Assembly: GCA_951804985.1 (NCBI GenBank)
Contig: OX638130.1
Coordinates: forward strand, 119,611,593 to 119,675,592
Source: Dryomyza anilis
Taxonomy: Eukaryota > Arthropoda > Insecta > Diptera > Dryomyzidae
Direction: 5' to 3'
Length of the DNA stretch: 64,000 nucleotides
The notes beneath the pieces were generated by a model. That model had not been told where the DNA came from, did not search any database, and saw nothing but the letters and a program-made list of their open reading frames with translations. Shown here in pieces: positions 11,114-22,930 of this stretch; the stretch's first letter is position 1, and each line of letters opens with the position of its first letter. Made by a program: the position numbers and the translations under genes.

Positions 11114-11233
11114 TTAAAGATATGTTTGTTTTTTTTTGGATTTTTCAGGAAATTTCACTAATGGAATATCGGCAGTTTCAAATATATATTCCAAGTGTTG
11201 TTGCTTGAAATCACTCGCATTGTAACTTATATA

Positions 11234-11517
11234 ACAGAAAATAAAAATAATCGACCTAAATATAGCAACCGATGTTAATTGCATTCATTAATCAATCCAG
11301 CAATGAAATTCACTAATTTAACGATTTAACGATTTGCTATTCTTCGTTTGCTAATATGAATATTTGTACGTCAATGCAGCAAATAAATTAGTCGGAATGA
11401 CTAATTTAACGAAGAATAGCAAATGTTTTCATTAAATTAATGAATTTCATTGATGGATTGATTAATGAATGCAATTAATATCGGTTGCTATATTTACGTC
11501 GATTATTTTTTTCTGTG
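11234..11517. repeat. Foldback MITE family K, copy 1
   Basis: Terminal inverted repeats start ACAGAAAATAAAAATAATCG on the left and end CGATTATTTTTTTCTGTG on the right. They continue inward through ACCGATGTTAATTGCATTC and CAATCCAGCAATGAAATTC for about 75 bp. Copies at 42993-43302 and 58100-58256 share the ends. It is non-coding. Confidence 0.75.
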
Positions 11518-11703
11518 ATTAGATTTAATCGAAAACAATTTTAAATCAACAAAGTCAGAACAAAAATGTTTAAATGAATTGCATATAATATTTTATTACT
11601 AAAATAGAACTGAATTTAAAACAAAAATAGATTGAACTCGAGTGTGGTATCAGAATTATTTTTAAATTTCAGGCTTGATTAAAATACGCAGCTAATCAGA
11701 GTT

Positions 11704-11706
<3 letters not shown>
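11518..11706. other. AT-rich DNA, nothing recognised
   Basis: No feature was seen between the MITE and the TA microsatellite. Confidence 0.5.
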
Positions 11707-11767
<61 letters not shown>

Positions 11768-11782
11768 GATATATATATATAT
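11707..11782. repeat. (TA)n microsatellite
   Basis: A dinucleotide AT run of roughly 35 units with two G interruptions near 11761 and 11767. Confidence 0.95.
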
Positions 11783-12454
11783 TTTTTTTTTAAATTTTGC
11801 TTTTTCTCACCACCTAGGATTGTTTATTAGATACTAAAAATAAGATATGCAAAATATTTTTGAATCTGAAGAACGGGAGCCCGTGCCGCAATGACACTGA
11901 AAATTGTACTATGAGGTGAATTTATACTAGGAGTCGAATTGTAGAATATTCCAAAATTTCGCAAACGAACTGTTTGCGAAAAAAATTGTATGTAATCGGA
12001 TTTTTGATAATTTTCCGAGTTATTGATTGTTTTATACAGAAATAAACATATATAAACCAAGGAAAATATTTAAAGTATGCTATCCTTATGTTTATATTTA
12101 AACAAATTATCCTTTGATTTATATGTGTTTACTGCTGTATAAAACAATCGATAACACCGAAAATTATCAAAATATCGAAAATTCGATTACATATAAGTTT
12201 TTTCGCAAATAGTTCTACATGTTTGCTTACTCGGCACGTGTTCCCATTGTTCAAATTGAAAACACATTTTGCACACCTTATTTTTGAGTCCAAATAAACA
12301 ATCATAGTTGGTCAGACGTGCACGGATAGAAAAGATTTGATTGAATGTAATTAAAAAGTAATACGAAATTACCATACATGTATTAGGAATGAAGTGTAAT
12401 TAAATTATAATCAAAATTGAATTTATTATTGTTCATGTGTAAACATTATTATAT

Positions 12455-12987
12455 TGTTACGAAAATTCAGTCTACGGAAAACTGTTCTACAAGTTCGTAT
12501 CACTGGATTGTGTACAAAATAAAAACACTCTTATGTTTGGTTTAAATTATAACAATTAACTTTATTAATTCACTTTAATAAATAACTTTACTAATAACAA
12601 ATTCTAAGAACTGCTGCATGTCCACAATTTATCTTGACATTTATCACACGAGATGCACTCGACCACTTTACAATCACTACTGAAGTGCTGTACCTCAGAT
12701 GCGGCTCCCTTATACACTGCATGTATCAGTTCGACACGTTTCGACAAGCTTCGACTTGTTTCGAGAACCTTCTACTCGTTTCTTGAATGACGCATGCTAT
12801 TGGCATCTCATTCGCACTCATGTGTTTTAATGTGCATTTCTTCCATCTCTTTCTCGCACATTGCTCAGTACGCTGAATGATCTTCCGTCTCTTTCTAACA
12901 CATTGATTAGGGCGTTGAATTGTCTGGCGTCTCATTTATCATTGTTGAATGCTTGCACAGTGGGGAAAATTGCCTCTTTTCGTAACA
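12455..12987. mobile_element. Solo LTR of a Ty3/gypsy-type retrotransposon
   Basis: The segment starts TGTTACGAAAA and ends TTTTCGTAACA, a perfect 11-bp terminal inverted repeat with canonical TG...CA ends. It is flanked on both sides by ATAT (12451-12454 and 12988-12991), a 4-bp TSD as expected for retroviral-type integration. Length is 533 bp. No primer-binding site, second LTR or coding region follows on either side, so it is a solo LTR left by LTR-LTR recombination. TGTTACG ends are typical of several insect Ty3/gypsy families. The transcriptional orientation was not resolved. Confidence 0.85.
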
Positions 12988-13194
12988 ATATTGTCCAGCA
13001 GAATCTGTCAAATTTACCATAAAAATGTTACAATACCAACATAAAATTTTAATTGCATTTGAATAAACTATTTCTTTACTTGGTTAAAACTATGTTTCGA
13101 AACACAGAAAATGCTAATCAAATCTAAATACAACGTATGTTCGCAACGCTCGTCTTAATTCGTTAATTTACCGACTACCGAAGCCATCGTTTGA

Positions 13195-13705
13195 ACATAT
13201 TGATGTTTACAAACAAACAAAAAATAAATTGGATTTAAATAAGTGTATTCTTGCAACATTCTTCTTGTATACGAAGTTGGCACTCGTTGAGCAGAATTTT
13301 CTACCTACGTCTCTTATTTCGTCGTTTGAAGTATGTATAGGGTCAATTAAAACATACGGATGTTCGAAAAGAAACAAAAAATGAATTCAAATGTAAATAA
13401 AGGTATTGTTGCAGCTCTCTTCTTGTATACAAAGATGACACTCGGTGATCGGCATTTTCTGTGTACGTGTCTTTTGCTGTTCGTTGAGAAAACGTGTTCG
13501 CGTAGGTCTCTTATTTCGTCATTTGAAGTATATACAGGGTCAATTAAAACATACTGATGTTCGAAAAGAAACAAAAAATTAATTAAAATGTAAATAAAGA
13601 TATTGTTGCTGCTCTCTTCATGTATACAAAGTTGACACTCGGTGATCGGCATTTTCTGCGTACGTGTCTTTTGCTGTTCGTTGAGAAAACGTGTTCGCGT
13701 AGGTA
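13195..13705. repeat. Tandem repeat with a period of about 198 bp
   Basis: GATGTTCGAAAAGAAACAAA occurs at 13358 and again at 13556, 198 bp apart. Both are followed by the same GTATTGTTGC/GATATTGTTGC, CTTGTATACAAAG, CGGTGATCGGCATTTTCTG and GAAAACGTGTTCGCGTAGG blocks. A more diverged first unit starts near 13195. Open frames run across the repeat on both strands but carry no known motif. Confidence 0.85.
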
Positions 13706-14157
13706 ATAATTTTGTTATTTGTAAATTAAATAAATATATAAATTGTGTTACAAAAAGTACAAATAGTAACAGAGTATTATATAGTGCAGTATATAATTTC
13801 TGAAACTAAAGTGAAAAAACCATAATTAAAAATCTGTGTTTCGATTTTCAAACAGAATTTGGCATGTTTTTTTTTACAAAAGCCTCCGTGAATTCCTTGC
13901 CTACGCTATGTGCTGTACTGAGACCAACTGTAACTGTACCAAATATAAAGCGAGCCTGGATCGTCTGGTTTAGAGTCTGCAGGTGCAATTGTGCATTCAT
14001 TGATGCTGTCACTTGTACTTGCAGTTTTAATTCAATTATTTACTTAGGCATTTAAAAATTTGTATATGAATTCATTTATTATAAATTCCCACTGTGTATG
14101 TTTAATGATTTTTAATAAAAATTATTAAAAAAAACAATATTTTATTATTATTTTATT
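13706..14157. other. AT-rich DNA, nothing recognised
   Basis: No repeat match and no supported gene. A short plus-strand frame at 13864-14055 shows no motif. Confidence 0.45.
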
Positions 14158-14760
14158 TTCAGAATTCCTTTCCAAAAATGTTTAGATATGTTTTTATGCA
14201 AACAAACTACTTTTTGAACTGAAACAACTGATATGATTCTCTGGAAACATATTTATATTCAGGTCGCTCCAAATCATGTTATATTTTAAACATATTTCTG
14301 TTTCGGTTCAAATATTTATTTTGTTTGGATTTTTTTTTTTTTTTTTTTTTGGAATATCTACTAAGATTCATACAGAATATATCCATTGTACTGTGAAATC
14401 TATTCCCTACGCTTTTGTGGTTAATATCACCACGAGCGCCCATGCCCAAGCCGGGATTCGAACCCGAGACCTTCAGAATGCAAGTCCAGTGCGCTACCTC
14501 TGGACTGCTGAGGCCGGCCGTAATTTAGTAATTATTATGTTTCCATTAGAACATACTCCATTTTAAGGGGCAACATTAAAATGTTTCCGTAATATTATAA
14601 AGTAAGTCAGAGCTCATTACAATACTGTTCAAGTCTCAAGACAACCCTATTTACAAATGATTTATCAAGCAAATATATATTATGTTTACATAACATACCA
14701 AACTAACATGTTAATGCCTGCAAAATTATGTTTGGGAGAGCCATTTTTTTTTGCAGTGTG
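14158..14760. repeat. Repeat family D, copy 1, interrupted by a SINE
   Basis: The right end reads GCAAAATTATGTTTGGGAGA, then GCC, a T run and GCAGTGTG. It is the inverse of the left end at 48359. The interior carries several AAACATATTT motifs shared with that copy. A SINE (14330-14517) sits inside it. The left boundary is approximate. Confidence 0.5.
14330..14517 (-). mobile_element. Second tRNA-derived SINE type, with poly(A) tail
   Basis: Read on the minus strand it starts GGCCTCAGCAGTCCAGAGG, has TAGCGCACTGGACTTGCA in the place of an A box region, and a perfect B box GGTTCGAATCC. A body of about 100 bp follows and ends in an A run (21 T on the plus strand, 14330-14350). A tRNA-like head plus a terminal poly(A) is what LINE-mobilised SINEs show. 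No target site duplication could be confirmed. A tRNA pseudogene is the alternative, but the body plus tail argue for a SINE. Confidence 0.7.
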
Positions 14761-15029
14761 TGGGTATTAAAAAATAAGTATATATTTTTTTTTCCAAAAA
14801 TGTAAAATTTTTGTAATACAAATAAAAACGTGTTTTTCACTTCAATTTACACCAGAAATACTTTTTAAAATAAAATTTTAAAGTCATCTTGAGAAAAATA
14901 TGTATGTATAAAAAAATATTGTTTCATTCGTTTTTCTTGATATACACCCCGCTAACTTTGAAAAAACCAATTTAATTTTGAAAATTCCACTGTGGCACTT
15001 AAATATGTTTTATTGTTGTGCCTGACCAA
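14761..15029. other. AT-rich DNA, nothing recognised
   Basis: No gene or repeat end was recognised. Confidence 0.5.
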
Positions 15030-16140
15030 AAAGTACTTCGTAGCAAACGAGGATGACAATGAAAAAGGCGCCAAGAGCAACACTTAACTCAGGCAACAAC
15101 GAGCACAGATCATAAAATAAAATTGTAAATAAATAAAAGAAAAAAAAAAGCAAAAGCAAAAACAATACGACGTATGCGCCAAGTCGTGCGCACGCATATC
15201 CTGGCTTCTAAAACAGGCCGCGCGCGGTGCAATAACACTTAAAAAGCCGTAATCACCATGTTGCCAGCAACAAAGTAACCATGTTGTACAGCAGCAACAA
15301 TGGCAAACAACGACAACAACAACAATAGTTGCAATGCAACGAAAAACCAATTTTCAATTTTCAATTCCATTTCGCATGCAATTGAATAGTCGAAGTGAAA
15401 ATTATCACAACTCGGAAACCAATAAAATTTTATTGGCTCATAAAAATCACAACAACGGCAGCAACATTACAGAGCAGCAACACCAACAACATCAACAAGA
15501 GCAGCATGTTGCAGTGCATTCACAAACACACAGATTCAAGTGGAGGCAAAAAGGAAAAAACAAAACAAAAACTAACGAGATAATAAAATCAAGAAGTAGC
15601 ATTAAAAAAACACGAGCGCATAAAGGATATGTAATAAAGAGAGCAAGAAGAGTGGGAAATAAATAGAGTGTACAACAAAATAGAGCAACACGGCCTAAAC
15701 AAAAGGCCGAATGTGGGCTGCAGTGCAACCCAGTTGTGGCCCGCACAAAAATCAACAAACCAGCTACGCAAATGAGTGCAAAACAAACGCATGTTGGCAA
15801 TACTGACTGCTGACGGGCAACACTGAATGTTGACAGCAACAGCAGCAACATCTACGCAAATATGCAGCAACAGCAACAGCTACCACCACACAGCAACACA
15901 AGGACAACCACTTCAAGGAATGCGCAGGGAAACCGGTTAAAGTTGCACAGTTGTCACAGTACAGAGTGGGGGCTGCTGCTCGTGCCAACAGAAGGCGTTT
16001 TCAATCACCGATTACATGGCGCTCTGTGATGATCTGCATGTTGCTGTTGCTGCTGTCTCATCACAACAACAATAGCAACAACGACAGCAGTCACAAATGC
16101 CACAGGCGCATAAAAAGTCAGCCTTCGACTCGGAGTCAAT
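15030..16140. other. CAACAA/CAGCAA-rich non-repetitive DNA, no supported gene
   Basis: This stretch is GC-richer and packed with CAACAACAACA and CAGCAGCAACA. It gives long overlapping open frames on both strands (for example 15334-15666 plus and 15492-15851 minus). Because every frame is open only through low-complexity trinucleotides, none can be chosen as coding. Such DNA is typical of fly introns and enhancer-rich spacers. Confidence 0.4.
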
Positions 16141-16411
16141 TAAAGCATTTAAAGGATTTCATTTTACGCAGAAAGCTATTTTTTCTGGTTTATTGGCATA
16201 AACAAAAAGATACGAAGAAAACAGTTATTTATTGGGTCGTGCTCTTGCAGTTTTAGCAGAAATTGCAAAATTGCAAAATAAAAGCAGTTTGTGAAAAAAA
16301 AAAACATTTCAAAATTACAACCTTGAAATGGTCATGACAGAGGAGAATATTTATTATTTTGTCTAGCAATAAGTAGTAGGTGTTATAATTTATTCATTTT
16401 TAGAAGTCTTT
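16141..16411. other. AT-rich DNA, nothing recognised
   Basis: No gene or repeat end was recognised. Confidence 0.5.
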
Positions 16412-17073
16412 ATATCGTCACTGTAATGCCAAAGGGGGCGAATGTGCATTTTTAAAAATCAAATTTTAAATTTTGAAGTGCTTTAAAAATTAGTAAAAAA
16501 TATATTTTTTTCATTTTTGTTGTTATTTTGGTTTATTTATCAATTATCATAATGTTTTTAAAATATATTTCTATTTGGACAACTTACTGAATTATTAATA
16601 CGGATTTTGTGTTCCAAACAAAAGGCAAATCTTTTCGTTTTTTTACCATAACTCTTTATTGAGGTAAGACAAACTATTGCTGTTAAGGCATTAATTGCTT
16701 GTTTTCAATGCACCTATCTATTGGCATCATTGTTTTAAAATAATTTGTCTAACATTTTTCTTGCAAATAATAAAAATGCCAAAAAATATTTTGAAATAAT
16801 AATGCTAATCGATAGATGCTTTAATAAAAACAAGTTATATTTTTACACCAACATTTTATCTCATACCAATAAAAAGTTATGGCAAAAAAACGAAACGATT
16901 CGCCCTTTTGGCATGACAAGATTTGCAATTTTTCGAATTCGCCCTTTTGGGTTTGTCTTTTGTGCCTTAAAATATCCAACAAAACCACAGACGATTTTGG
17001 CACAGTATACTTGAGGAAAAACTACATTAGAAAATGTAAAAAATTCGCCCCCTTTGACATGTTAGTGACGTTA
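16412..17073. repeat. Foldback repeat family E, copy 2 (both ends present)
   Basis: The left end TATCGTCACTGTAATGCCAA with GGGGGCGAAT is mirrored at the right by ATTCGCCCCC, TTTGACATG and AGTGACGTTATC. These are imperfect terminal inverted repeats of about 33 bp. Within, CACCTATCTATTGGCATCAT (near 16709) is mirrored by ATGCTAATCGATAG (16801), and the TAACTCTTTATTG module near 16650 by AATAAAAAGTTATGG near 16870. The element is therefore largely palindromic. About 660 bp, non-coding; the 60-90 residue frames inside are by-products of the palindrome. Confidence 0.75.
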
Positions 17074-18379
17074 TCATCACTCAGAAATTCTAATGTCATC
17101 ATATATTATAGGACTTTCTAAGAGTATACGACATAATGACATTGGTACGACTATATTGAAATACCACTCAAGTTTAATACCGTACTTAGAAAAAAGTGCT
17201 ATAAGTTGATCAAAAGAACATATTCATTATTTTAATAGTGCTGATAATAAAAAATATGTTTATAGTACCTATTCAATAGTATTCACTAAAAACACGACTG
17301 AAAAAAAATGCCATAGACATCCCATACATCAATTCTATATAACTCGCGGTTGCTGATTATGACTGCATACTCAGTTTTTTCTATTACGTAACGTTTAAAA
17401 AAAAAATATCAATAGAAATTTTAGGCCCGTTTCAGAAAATTTTTGGAATAAAAAAATACAGTATCTTACACTAGTTTTCTAAAAATCAAAGTTTCTTTCG
17501 ATTGTCAATTCTAATCGCAATTACAATATACCAACAAATACTATTATTTCAATATGTTTTTCAGATATTTGAATATAAATTCGAAAAATATTGATAATTT
17601 TAGGCAATGTTTAGACGATTTTTTTTAGCATATTTGAACTAATGATAACTAAGAAAGTTATATAGGGGTTTATGGATAATAGTTCAAGCTAACGCTGAAA
17701 ATTACTAACTTTTTTATCGGTACTAATTTTTAAAATAAGCCCTATCAACACAGTTTCCGTCAATACAATAGTTATCGTATTGACTACTCAGTAGTGAAAT
17801 TCAGGCGTAAGAAGCTGAACTAGCGCTGATTCTCAAGCATGTAGTAACCCTACCCGACTAAATGATTTCCTTTCTTATTTTTTTAAATGAAATGAACATT
17901 TATGTAGTATTTCTTCGTTCGTTTTTTAAAGCACGACTCTCAGAAGGTCGCACATATTAATAAGACTCATTACTGTTAGCATTAAATCACACTAGACAAC
18001 AAATGGAGACCTTTTTTTTAATTAACCACGATCTTAGTATGATTTTCCGATGGATTTCAAGATTGTAATCACCCAATAGTAAATAGCATCATTACGTAGT
18101 CGATTACTGCCTAATCATTATCGAATCGTAATGCGTCGGAATCTCAATACTGATTTTTGTTTACTTTTCCACAGATATGGCCCAGGGCAAGTATGCATTC
18201 ACTGTAGATTACGTAGTAATGCTATGTAGAAGCCACCACCCATTACACACTGCATCCAACGTAAAAAGGAACCGAATGTTACCTCATGTACATATAGATT
18301 ACTATTTAGAAGTATCGTAATAAGGGGTGAACCATACATCATTACTTCGTAACCAAACAGTCTCAACGGAAGTACACCT
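17074..18379. other. AT-rich DNA with a family-J-like fragment, no gene
   Basis: Bases 17140-17310 contain ATTATTTTAATAGTG and CTATTCAATAGTATTCACT, resembling the arms of the MITE at 7439. From about 18060 the sequence begins to show scattered ATTACT/AGTAAT motifs that anticipate the satellite to the right. No coding region was recognised. Confidence 0.4.
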
Positions 18380-19115
18380 TTCAGAATTACTTTTCACGCA
18401 ATCGTAATGAAGATTGGTCGCTTTACACATTACTTTGTAGGTAGTAGTAATGAGGGGTAGTCCATTTGTGCATTACTTTGTAATGGGGGGGTGATATCTT
18501 TTGTACATTACTTTGTGCGCAGTAGAAATGAGGCGTGGTTCGATTTGTACATTACTATGTACCCATTGGTAATGATGGGTAGTTTCAATTGTAGATTACT
18601 TTGTGCGCAGTAGTAATGAGGGGTGGTTCCATTTGTACATTACTTTGTAATGGGGGGGTGATATCTTTTGTACATTACTTTGTGCGCAGTAGAAATGAGG
18701 CGTGGTTCGATTTGTACATTACTATGTACCCATTGGTAATGAGGGGTAGTTTCAATTGTAGATTACTTTGTGCGCAGTAGTAATGAGGGGTGGTTCCATT
18801 TGTGCATTACTTTGTAATGGGGGGTGATATCTTTTGTACATTACTTTGTGCGCAGTAGAAATGAGGCGTGGTTCGATTTGTACATTACTATGTACCCATT
18901 GGTAATGAGGGGTAGTTTCAATTGTAGATTACTTTGTGCGCAGTAGTAATGAGGGGTGGTTCCATTTGTACATTACTTTGTGTGCAGTAGTAATGGTTCC
19001 ATTTGTGCATTACTTTGTGCGCAGTAGTAATGGGCGGTGGTTCTATTTGTACATTTGTACGCAGTAGTAATGGGGGGTGATATCTTTTGCGCATTACTTT
19101 GTGCGCAGTAGTAAT
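18380..19115. repeat. Satellite with 42-bp monomers in a 166-bp higher-order repeat
   Basis: Monomers contain ATTACTTTGTGCGCAGTAGT followed by AATGAGGGGTGGTT. ATTACT and AGTAAT form an inverted pair within each monomer. A distinctive monomer with ATTACTATGTACCCATTGGT recurs at 18551, 18718 and 18884, spacing 166-167 bp, so four monomers make one higher-order unit repeated about three times. Monomers at both edges are more diverged. The 76-residue minus-strand frame here is the satellite read through. Confidence 0.9.
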
Positions 19116-19817
19116 GGGTGTTTTGTAACTAATGTCCTTATATAACAAAAATAACTAGAAATAGTGGTAATTATTAAAATTGTGTGCCAATTGTTTGCCT
19201 GTTTGCAACATGTAATTCATTTAATAATAAATCTGTATATTTTTTATCCGCAAATGATGCATTAATCCTTAATTTCCACAGCACCTAAATGAAAAAAAAT
19301 GATCAATACGAAATTTTAATTATAATCAACATGTTACCCACCAACAATGATAATTAAATGCGGCTGGAGTTCAATAAATTTTGAATTTACTTAATTTTTT
19401 TAAAATTAAGTTTTTTATAATTTAAAAATCAATTCACATTAGATAAAAACAAATAATCAACAAGTACCTGTTCCATTTCCACATTACTTAGTAATCTGAG
19501 GGTAAAGGATGGTAGTTTTATTTCAGCATTTACAAATGAACTAATTCGAATTTTGTAGAATATGCATTGAAGAAAACATTGGTTACCGTTCGAATTAGGT
19601 CGGAATATTTTCCATTAGGCATGACCGCATTCTCAGTTTTTTAAGATTACCTTCAGTTTTTGAGTTATTACGTAATACAAATATATGGAAATTTTCGTGT
19701 TTTTCTACATATTTCGGACTATAACATTTTAAAGATTTGAGTTATCGATCCAATTTCTTTTATATTCCTCTGAGAATATTTCAGCTAATATTTCGAAATA
19801 AACTTCGGATTAATCTG
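19116..19817. other. AT-rich DNA, nothing recognised
   Basis: No gene, RNA or clear repeat was recognised. Confidence 0.5.
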
Positions 19818-20239
19818 ACCTAGTAGAAATTTGCCCGATGCGCCATCGGGAAATGATCGGGTTTTCGTTGGGTAAGTCCTATTAGAGAAAAAATGATCAT
19901 TGCATTTGCATGCCCTTATCATGCTTACCATAGCAGGGTTTACATTATCTAAACAGTAAATGTTCTCGATCATAGCTACATTATTTGTTCCGAAATTAGT
20001 ATCAGGCAATGATCGATATTAATGAGAGAAACCCTATTATGCTCGGGCTCAGACAAGGAAATTGTCTGGTAAATATTAAAATGGGGAATTGGCCGATCAG
20101 TACATGATCATGGCCTGAGGTCAATACATGATCAGGACACTGCGTTACAAGGACATTATGGGTCTCGTCATATCCCGATCACCTCAAATAATGACATGAT
20201 CACTTCATGACCATGGCCCTACCAAAATTTCTACTAGGG
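19818..20239 (+). repeat. GATC-rich MITE family B, copy 1
   Basis: It starts CCTAGTAGAAATTTGCCCGA and ends CCAAAATTTCTACTAGGG, giving about 14-bp terminal inverted repeats around CCTAGTAGAAATTT. The body holds nine GATC sites, mostly as TGATCGGG, CCCGATCA or CATGATCA. It is nearly identical to the copy at 39297 and lacks a short insert (CTCATAA) found there. It has no coding capacity. Confidence 0.85.
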
Positions 20240-21989
20240 TTATGAGCAGACAAACACAAAAAATATTGATTTTAAGGTGTACCTATTATTTATTGCATAA
20301 CATATTAATATTTAATAATTCAATAAAATTATATATTATATGTGAAACAAGATCGATAATTCTATGATTTGTCCTACTTTGTTTTTGCAAATCACTCTTA
20401 AAGTCTACAGATTAAATACAAATTCACGCTTACGATTTTTTATTTAAATTTTTTTTTTTGAGTTGCTCCTTTTAATCAATATATTTTTTTGTCCATCAAT
20501 TCTTAGAAATTTTAACAAAACCTTAAACCTGTAGAATTCAACTTTACGTAAATGTATTACTTTCCATGGGTTTGCCTGGGCATCCTACAATAGAGTTAAA
20601 TGTAGATCACCTACTAAATGTTCAGACTTTTAAAATATTTTCCTGTTAATTTTCATATCGAACAAAAATGGTACATTTTTCAACCGAATTTGCGAATTTC
20701 ACTTGAAGCTGAGGACTTAAAGAGTGAATTGCAAAAACAAAGTAAGAGGATGTTTGGAATTATAGATCAAGTTTGATATAAGATATTTACTTTTTCTTTA
20801 TTATAAAATTATAAAATTATTATATCAAATTTACATAAAATATAAAAAAAAAATCACTAAAATTGTACAAAACCGAAAATAATAGACATCTCTATATTTA
20901 TGGCAAACACTTTCCATTGCTCAAACGTAAAACCAAATCCTTCCACTATTTTTATTTACGGTTTTAGTTAAAATGAAACATGAGTAATTGGTACAAAAAA
21001 AAAAAAGAAAAAAAAAAACAATTTACAAAAACTCACAAAGCAATCAAATTGAAAATTGCTAGAAAATCACTTTTACTTTTTTTGCCCCTTCCCTCGGTTT
21101 CTTTGTTTCTTTTTTATTGTGTTTTCACTCAATTAGGCTATCGCTCGGCTTAAGCTCCGAACATTGACGTTGCAAATACAATTCGCTCCAGCAAGTCACC
21201 TCTGAACCCTCTGGCATTCAGTCCAATGTATTGTGTATTGTTGCCCAGTGTCCTGCTGCCTTCTTTTTCTCGGAGGAGATGCTTGCATCTGGGATACTGG
21301 CAAACAATGCAGCGCATGAGAGCATTTAAGCCACATTTCAACCATGTTGTCAGCCACAATAGCATTTTTATAACATGTTGCTGATGAAATGGTACAACAA
21401 CAAAAACAACAGCAATAGCAACAGCAATAGCAACAGCTGACTGAGTGAGTGACAGCAACAAAGGTGACTGTGTGCCGGCCAACACAGGCGCAAGAAATGA
21501 GGCATACTACCGCCCACTGCGTAAATGAGTTCAAAAAAGAGACAAAGAATGAACCAAATATGAAAAAAAAACCAAAATTGCTACAATTTTCTGCAACAAC
21601 AAAATCAACCTGCATTCGTTTTGTCTCCTGCACAATATTTGTTTGTATGTCCAGGCAAAAGTGCGCCATTCAGTCGCTAAATAATACTTTTTTGTTCTTG
21701 CAGATGTTGTTTATCGTGTCGTTAACCAGTTTTTGCCAAAAACAAAAATGTTTACTTAAAAACCAAAAAAAAAAAAGTACAACGCACTATAGAATTTCCA
21801 CTGCATTTATAACCTTGCATTATACTGCCTGCTTTTTTAAATAGGGTATCTGGTAAATGTCGAATTTTTCATATTCTCTTTCACAACATTTTTGGCAGGT
21901 TCAAGGCAGAACAGAGCCCTTTACATTATTGGGATTATCAAATGTGCATAGTTTTAGTATATGATTCCAATAAACCTTCATATTAGTCT
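20240..21989. other. Non-repetitive DNA, no gene recognised
   Basis: 20240-21060 is plain AT-rich sequence. 21120-21840 is GC-richer with CAACAGCAATAGCAACAG runs and long low-complexity frames on both strands (21150-21485 and 21196-21669 minus, 21449-21844 plus). None has a motif or splice context that would support an exon. Confidence 0.4.
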
Positions 21990-22930
21990 GAAATATGATC
22001 AGAAAATATCCAGAAAACCCCCAGACAAAATTTTTGGCGGGCTCGAGACAGTTTAGATACATTTTTTGACATATTTTTAACAGACAATGGCGATGTTTTT
22101 ATCACAAGCTGTTTGTTTTCTGCCCAAAATATTCCGTAAATCTGCCTTCAACATTCCATAAAATTTTTAGCGTGGGCGAGGCAGTTAAGATACATTTTTC
22201 GACAAATTTTTAACAGACAAGGCGAAGTTTGTAACACAAGCCCGTTTTCTGCCCGTTCCCAAAATATTCAGTGAATCTGCCTTTAACATTTCACAAAATT
22301 TTACAACCTGCTATATACTTCCCAATATATTCTATTTATCTGTATGTTTGCCTGATATATGCCAGAAATATCTTTGTCCTGGGAATGACAGGAATTTTGT
22401 CTCGAGTATATTCAGTTGAATAAAATCTAAATGAAATTTTAGACAAACCTAAGTTTCTGGTAAATACTAAATATTTTCATCTCGTATCCAAACTATCCCT
22501 GGATTCTGTCTTCCCCAAGATATTCAGAAGCCTCGGGGAAGTTTAAAAACATTTTAACGATAGATTTCAAGCAGACAATGACGGAGTTTGTATGAAAAGA
22601 TGCCTATTTTCATCTAATACCCAAAATGTGCCGGATATCTGCCTTCAGAATTCCACAAAATTTGTCAACCTGCCATACACTTCACAAAATCATCCAATTT
22701 ACTGTGTGTTTTCGGAACGTATGTCCCAAATATTTCAAAAAAGTGACAGAAACTTTTACTCAGGTCTCCAGCAGTTAAGAATCATTTTTTTGACATATTT
22801 CTATCAGTGGAATTTATATTATATTTCAAACAACTGAGTTCGTATGAAAAGCTGTCTGTTTTCTGACCGTTCCAAAAATATGACGGGAATCTGCCATTAA
22901 AATTTCATAAAATTTTACTCTAGAATTAAG
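21990..22930. repeat. Diverged tandem repeat, units of roughly 130 bp
   Basis: A block of the type GAGRCAGTTWAGATACATTTTT, then ACAGACAAKGGCGA, a GTCYGTTTTCTGCCC-like segment, and CTGCCTTCAACATTCCA followed by AAAATTT, is seen near 22030, 22165, 22540 and 22775. Phrases such as AGTTAAGA, TTTCTGACCG and ATCTGCC recur. Units are strongly diverged, so the array is old. Confidence 0.6.

Noticed and set aside
15334..15988. Several overlapping 60-119 residue frames
   Set aside because: Open on both strands through CAACAA/CAGCAA repeats; none can be preferred.
18918..19148. 76-residue frame with TTAHKVM repeats
   Set aside because: Satellite monomers read through; no coding evidence.
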